Assembly (NCBI RefSeq): GCF_028640845.1
Contig: NC_080543.1
Coordinates: 4,971,459 to 5,035,458 of the forward strand
Length of the DNA stretch: 64,000 bases
Source: Ahaetulla prasina
Lineage: Eukaryota > Chordata > Lepidosauria > Squamata > Colubridae
Direction: 5' to 3'
The translations under genes were made by a program, and so were the position numbers. Shown here in pieces: positions 58,783 through 64,000 of the stretch; position 1 is the stretch's first letter, and the number at the start of each line of letters is the position of its first letter. Under the pieces are notes generated by a model that was not told where the DNA came from, made no database searches, and saw only the letters and a program-made list of their open reading frames with translations.

Positions 58783-60063
58783 CAGGGGTGAAATCCAGCA
58801 GGTTCTGGAGAACCGGTAGCGGAAATTTTGAATAGTTCAGAGAACTGACAAATATCTCCTCTGGCTGGTCCCAGGATTGGGGAGAGAATGGAGATTTTGC
58901 AGTATCCTTTCCCCGAAGTAGGGCGGGAATGCAGATTTTGAAATATCTTTTCCCTGGAGTGGGGCGGGAATGAGGATTTTGCAGTGTCTTTCTCCCCAAG
59001 AGAGGGGAGGGAATGGGGATTTTGCAGTATCCTTCCCCCTGGAGTGGGGTGGGAATGGGGGTTTTGCAGCATCCTTCCCCCTGGAGTGGGGTGGGAATGG
59101 GGGTTTTGCAGTATCCTTCTCCTAAGAGTGGGGTGGGAATGGGAATTTTGCAGTATTCTTTCCCCGGAGTAGGGCGGGAATGGAGATTTTGCAATATCTT
59201 TCCCCTGGAGTGGGGCGGGAATGAGGATTTTGCAGTGTCTTTCTCCCCAGGAGAGGGGAGGGAATGGGGATTTTGCAGTATCCTCCCTCCAGGAGTGGGG
59301 AGGGAATGGAGATTTTGCAGTATCCTTTCCCGGGAGTAGGGCGGGAATGGAGATTTTGCAATATCTTTCCCCTGGAGTGGGGCGGGAATGAGGATTTTGC
59401 AGTATCCTCTCTCCAGGAGTGGGGAGGGAATGGGAATTTTGCAGTATCCTCTCTCCAGGAGTGGGGAGGGAATGGGAATTTTGCAGTATCCTTCCCCCTG
59501 GAGTGGGAAGGGAATGGGAATTTTGCAATATCCTTCCCCCACGAGTGGGAAGGGAATGGGGATTTTGCAGTATCCTTCCCCCTGGATTTTGCAATATCTT
59601 TCCCCAAGAGAGGGGAGGGAATGGGGATTTTGCAGTATCCTCTCTCCAGGAGTGAGGAGGGAATGGGAATTTTGCAGTATCCTCTCTCCAGGAGTGGGGA
59701 GGGAATGGGAATTTTGCAATATCCTTCCCCCAGGAGTGGGAAGGGAATGGGGATTTTGCAGTATCCTTCCCCCAGGAGTGGGAAGGGAATGGGGATTTTG
59801 CAGCATCCTTCCCCCTGGAGTGGGGTGGGAATGGGGTTTTTGCAGCATCCTTCCCCCTGGAGTGGGGTGGGAATGGGGGTTTTGCAGTATCCTTCTCCTA
59901 AGAGTGGGGTGGGAATGGGGATTTTGCAGTATCCTTCTCCTAAGAGTGGGGTGGGAATGGGGATTTTGCAGTATCCTTCCCCTGCCACTCCCACCAAGCC
60001 ACACCCCGCCCTCCAAGCCCCTCCCACAGAACCGGTAGTAAAAAAAATTGGATTCCACGACTG
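58783..60063. mobile_element. hAT-type MITE with long internal minisatellite (copy B)
   Basis: 1281 bp with ends CAGGGGTGAAATCCAGC and TTGGATTCCACGACTG and flanks GTGTGGAG/GTGTGAAG. The minisatellite (58880-59985) is about 450 bp longer than in copy A. It shows higher-order repetition: a block with AGGGCGGGAATG occurs at about 58920, 59170 and 59340. The 455- and 333-codon minus frames are unit translations (HSLPTPGGRILQNP type). Confidence 0.9.
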
Positions 60064-60071
60064 GTGTGAAG

Positions 60072-60540
60072 CCTTCTCGGAACTGCTGAACCATCCTGCA
60101 GAAAGCGCAGCTCCGCAACACAAATATTGTAATTTTTCCGCGGAGGTGTTAATGGCTTCCAGGAAGAATTAGGGACAATTCCCATCAGCGTTTGGTCTCC
60201 TTTCAACAAATCGCTGCTTCTTTCCCTTCTTCCAAATGAATCCATCCCCCACCTCTCCCCCCAAAAAAGTTCCATGTACAAATGGAGAAAAACAAAGAAA
60301 AAATGGGTCCCCCTCCAAAGCCTCATACGTTACATTTCCTGGAAGCTGCCAATGACTCATTTTCAGAGCTGGTCCAGCGCTGCGGTTTTATTGATTCAAT
60401 ACTGGCGAATTTAATTGCAAATGGGCACTGAGTGAGAGATTTGCTCCTTGCCTTTCTGGTGCTCATTCGTGCCTGAACATTTTCAGGAGAAATCAGGAAA
60501 ATACTGGTACCATATTCTCCACTCTCTCGTTTTGGTTCTT
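60072..60540. other. Non-repetitive duplicated segment (copy B)
   Basis: Equals 45828-46295 with a few substitutions. Confidence 0.4.
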
Positions 60541-60544
60541 GCTG

Positions 60545-61620
60545 AAAAGAAATTTCTCCTTAGTTCCAGGTTGCTTCTCTCCTAGATTAGTTTCCACCCA
60601 TTGCTTCTTGTCCTGCCTTCGGGTGCTTTGGAGAATAGCTTGACTCCCTCTTCTTTGGGGCAACCCCTGAGATATTGGAAGATGCTATCATGTCTCCCCT
60701 AGTCCTTCTTTTCATTAAACTATGGATAGATAAAAATGGTAGATTCCTTCCTTCCTTCCTTCCTTCCTTCCTTCCTTCTTTTTTCTTCTTTCTTTCCCTC
60801 TTTCCTTCCTCCTCCTCCTCCTCCTCCTCCTCCTCCTTCCTTCCTTCCTTCCTTCCTTCCTTCCTTGATTAGTTTCCACCCATTGCTTCTTGTCCTGCCT
60901 TCAGGTGCTTTGGAGAATAGCTTGACTCCCTCTTCTTTGTGGCAACCCCTGAGATATTGGAACACTGCTATCATGTCTCCCCTAGTCCTTCTTTTCATTA
61001 AACTATGGATAGATAAAAATGGTAGATTCCTTCCTTCCTTCCTTCCTTCCTTCCTTCCTTCTTTTTTCTTCTTTCTTTCCGTCTTTCCTTCCTCCCTCCC
61101 TCCCTCCCTCCCTCCCTTCCTTCCTTCCTTCCTTCCTTTCTTCCTTCCTTCCTTCCTTCCTTGATTAGTTTCCATCCACTGCTTCTTGTTCTACCCTCAG
61201 GTGCTTTGCAGAATAGCTTGACTCCCTCTTCTTTGTGGCAGCCCCTGAGATATTGGAAGGCTGCTAACATGTCTCCCCTAGTCCTTCTTCTCATTAAACT
61301 AGACATACCCAGTAACAGAATATCAGAGTTAGAAGGGACCTTGGAGGTCTTCTAGTCCAACCCCCTGCTCAGGCAGAATACCCTATTCCATTTCAGACAA
61401 ATGGTTGTCCGATCTCTTCTTAAAAACCGCCAGTGATGAAGCAGCCTCGACTTCTGGTGGCAAGTTATTTCACTGGATTAATTGTTCTCACAAATTTCTC
61501 CTTAGTTCCAGGTTGCTTCTCTCCTTGTTGAGTTTCCATCCATTGCTTCTTTTCCTGCCTTCAGGTACTTTGGTGACTAGCTTGACCCCCTCTTCTTGGT
61601 GGTAACCCCATAGATATTGG
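60545..61620 (-). mobile_element. CR1 LINE ends with doubled TTCC block (copy B)
   Basis: As in copy A, but the unit CTATGGATAGATAAAAATGG + TTCC array + CR1 piece occurs twice (60720-61009 and about 61010-61300). That gives an extra tandem step of about 290 bp. Confidence 0.85.
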
Positions 61621-62690
61621 AATGAATGAATGAAGAAAAGAAGGAGGGAGGGAGGGAGGAGAGAAGTAAGTAAGTAAGGAAAGAAGGAAGTAAGGAGGGA
61701 AGGGAGGGAGGAAGAAAAGGAGGAAGGGAGGGAGGAGAGAAGGAAGGAAGGAAGGAAAGAAGGAAGGAAGGAGGGAAGGGAGGGAGGAAGGAAGGGGTGA
61801 AGGAAGGAAGGGAGGGAAGGGTGAAGGAAAGAAGGAGGCAAGGAGGGGAGGGAGGGAGGAGAGAAGGAAGGAAGGGAGGAAAGAAGGGAGGAGGAGGGAG
61901 GAGAAAGGAGGAGGAGGAGGAGAGAAGGAAGGAAGGAAGGAAGGAAAGAAGAAAGGAAGGAGGGAAGGGAGGGAGAAAGGAAGGGGTGAAGGAAGGAAGG
62001 GAGGGAAGGGTGAAGGAAAGAAGGAGGCAAGGAGGGGAGGGAGGGAGGAGAGAAGGAAGGAAGGGAGGAAAGAAGGGAGGAGGGAGGGAGAAAGGGAGGA
62101 AGGAGGGAAGGAGGGAGGAGAGAAGTAAGTAAGTAAGGAAAGAAGGAAGTGGAGGAAGGAAGGAGGAAGGAAGGAAGGGTGAAGGAAGGAAGGAAGAAGA
62201 GAAGGAAGGAGGGAGGAGGAGGGAGGGAGGCGGGTGAAGGAAAGAAGGAGATAAGGAGGAGGGAGGAGGAAGAAGGAGGAGGGAGGAAGGAAGGAAGGAG
62301 AGAAGCAAGGAAGGAAAGAAGGGAGGAGGGAGGAAGAAAGGAGGCAGGAGGGAGGAGAGAAGTAAGTAAGGAAAGAAGGAAGGAAGTAAGGAGGGAGGGA
62401 GGGAGGAAGGGAGGAGGGAGGAAGGAAGGAGAGAAGTAAGGAAGGAAAGAAGGGAGGAGGAGGAAGAAAGGGAGGGCAGGAGGGAGGAGAGAAGGAAGTA
62501 AGTAAGGAAAGAAGGAAGGAAGGAAGGAGGGGAGGGAGGGAGGAAGAAAGGGAGGGAGGGAGGGAGGGAGAGGTGAAGGAAAGAAGGAGGGAATGAGGGG
62601 AGGGAGGGAGGGAGGGAGGGAGGGAGGAAGGAAGGAAGGAAGGAAGGAAGGAAGGAAGGAAGGAAGGAAGGAAGGAAAGAAGGAAGAAAG
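61621..62690. repeat. Polypurine (GGAA/GGGA)n tract (copy B)
   Basis: About 1070 nt of purines. A roughly 190-bp module (AAGGGTGAAGGAAAGAAGGA ... GGAGGAGAGAAGGAAGG) is duplicated at about 61800 and 61990. The uninterrupted site homologous to the gypsy 1 target lies at 62581-62600. Confidence 0.93.
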
Positions 62691-63480
62691 ACAGCCCCTC
62701 AAATATTGGAAGATGCTATCGCGTCACCTTTTCAAGGTAATCCAGAGAAGAAAGCGATACCAAGGCTGGCTGGGAGTTGGAGTCCCCCCCATCTTAAAAC
62801 GGCTAAAGTTGGGAAAGAGCCCTTTGGATTGAACGCAGGTCAATCTTTCCTCCCTTTCTGTTCAGTGCTTCTCATGCCTAAATCATGCCACAAGGAGCAC
62901 GGGCCAGCCAGCTGCTGCTCCCGAGTTTCTCTTCCTATGAAGGAAAACAGACTCCGTGAATCCACTCCAGAATTTTGGCAGGTAGAAGGGAGCTTGACGG
63001 GCTATTAATCGAATTTTCAGGCATTTAAAAAACGATGAATCATTGCGTGTTGGAAGGCTCCCATGTTTCCTGACAGGACCAACCGGTGCCAACTCATCCT
63101 CTGGAAGAAGCCAAGGACTTCTGACAATTCCCAAACGTCGAACGCTCCCGGGGGAGTTATTTTATGAAGGGTTCTGATGTTCATTAGTCAGGTGCCACTC
63201 GGTCGGGCCTGAAACCCTCAGGTCGATGGACAGGTGGAGGGAATCCTGATTATTCTTTAGAAGAGTCTCTGCCGCAGAGCATCGCCCTGTTTTTCAGATT
63301 GGGGAGGGGGAGAGGAAATACTACACAGACTGAAGGTGGGTAGATGATAGGCAGGGTTGCGTTCTTTGCTCCTGGGGAAACTATCAGGGGAAACTCCTGA
63401 AATGTGGAGTCCTGAAGTAGCTTCCCTGAGCGGTTGTGGGAAAGTGCTGGGATATGTTTCAGGGAAAAGAGGAAGACAGG
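62691..63480. other. Non-repetitive duplicated segment (copy B)
   Basis: Equals 52208-52985. Confidence 0.45.
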
Positions 63481-63489
63481 GAGGGACAA

Positions 63490-63914
63490 GGAAGGAAGGA
63501 AGGAAGGAAGGAAGGAAGGAAGGAAGGAAGGAAGGAAGGAAGAAAGAAGGAGGGAAGGAAGGAGAGGGAGAAAGAGAAGGAAAATAAAGGAAGTTAGGAA
63601 GGAAGGAAGGAAGGAAGGAAGAAGAGAGAGAAGGAGGGAAGGAAGGAAGAAAAAAGACAGACAAGGAAGGAAGGAAGAAAAAAAGAGAGACAAGGAAGGA
63701 GGAGGGAAGGAAAAGGAAGGAAGAAGGAGGGAAGGAAGAAGAGGAGAAAGAAGGAAAATAAAGGAAGGAAGGAAGGAAGGAAGAAAGAAGAGAGAAGGAG
63801 GGAAGGAAGGAAGGAGAGGGAGAAAGAGAAGGAAAATAAAGGAAGGAAGGAAGGAAGGAAAAGAAAGAAGAGAGACAAGGAAGGAAGGAAGGAAGAAAAG
63901 AGAGAGAGAGGGAA

Positions 63915-63952
<38 letters not shown>

Positions 63953-64000
63953 AGGAGGGAAGGAAGGAGAGGGAGAAAGAGAAGGAAAATAAAGGAAGGA
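63490..64000. repeat. (GGAA)n array with recurring 30-bp module
   Basis: GGAA repeats punctuated by GAGGGAGAAAGAGAAGGAAA at about 63564, 63815 and 63968, plus a variant at about 63740. It runs off the window end. Confidence 0.93.

Larger units (their letters stand above)
57319..64000. repeat. Tandem segmental duplication, right copy (B)
   Basis: Homologous to 43409 onward and extending past the window end. Unlike copy A it lacks both gypsy insertions and the SINE at 44660. It has a longer MITE minisatellite, a complete foldback MITE and an extra CR1/TTCC duplication. Confidence 0.9.

Noticed and set aside
58880..59985. CRISPR-like array
   Set aside because: Units are contiguous and degenerate with no unique spacers, and the genome is vertebrate.
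58754..60121. 455-codon minus frame with regular 13-14 residue repeats
   Set aside because: The repeat follows the 40-bp minisatellite inside a hAT-type MITE and all frames are open in both strands. No start context, and the shorter copy A breaks it differently.
61488..62702. 404-codon minus frame
   Set aside because: Same cause: strand-pure GGAA tract.

Overview
This window looks like repeat-dense, non-genic DNA from a squamate reptile, most likely a snake. The evidence is the mix of repeats: Sauria-type tRNA SINEs with Bov-B-like tails, Bov-B, CR1, L2 and L1 LINE remnants, LINE 3' ends running into (ATTCT)n microsatellites (a trait reported for snake CR1/L3 elements), a GATA (Bkm-type) array, and hAT-like and Tigger-like MITEs. 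I found no convincing host protein-coding gene, rRNA, functional tRNA or CRISPR array. Most long open frames are low-complexity translations of microsatellites.

Layout. 1-9.3 kb: SINE, foldback MITEs, CR1, an L2 LINE broken by two SINEs, and a 67-bp minisatellite made from the inside of a SINE. 9.3-19.1 kb: CR1 pieces, an array of Penelope-like 3' ends, an L1 insertion with clear target-site duplications, an array of foldback-MITE halves, and a second SINE-core minisatellite. 19.1-26 kb: nested hAT MITEs, two solo LTRs, and large (ATTCT)n and polypyrimidine tracts. 26-43 kb: L2, Bov-B, CR1/L3 and L1 fragments, a nested Tc1 remnant, many Tigger-like MITEs, and a few non-repetitive islands.

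43-64 kb is the most structured part. A block starting at about 43.41 kb is repeated in tandem from about 57.32 kb. The left copy carries two short-LTR Ty3/gypsy elements in divergent orientation (47.9-52.1 kb on the minus strand, 53.1-57.3 kb on the plus strand). The right copy keeps the empty target site of the first one. The duplication junction joins the polypurine tract of the second gypsy element to a purine run inside a solo LTR.

Four themes recur. (1) Tandem amplification inside transposons: SINE core, hAT MITE, foldback MITE and Penelope-like 3' end. (2) SINE/LINE partnership by shared tails: one SINE shares its tail with L2, the other with Bov-B. (3) Nesting that can be read exactly from target-site duplications. 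(4) A small acidic-to-basic reading frame that enters five LTRs in the same phase, from the second base of the LTR. All protein-level calls are by eye; no database search was run.
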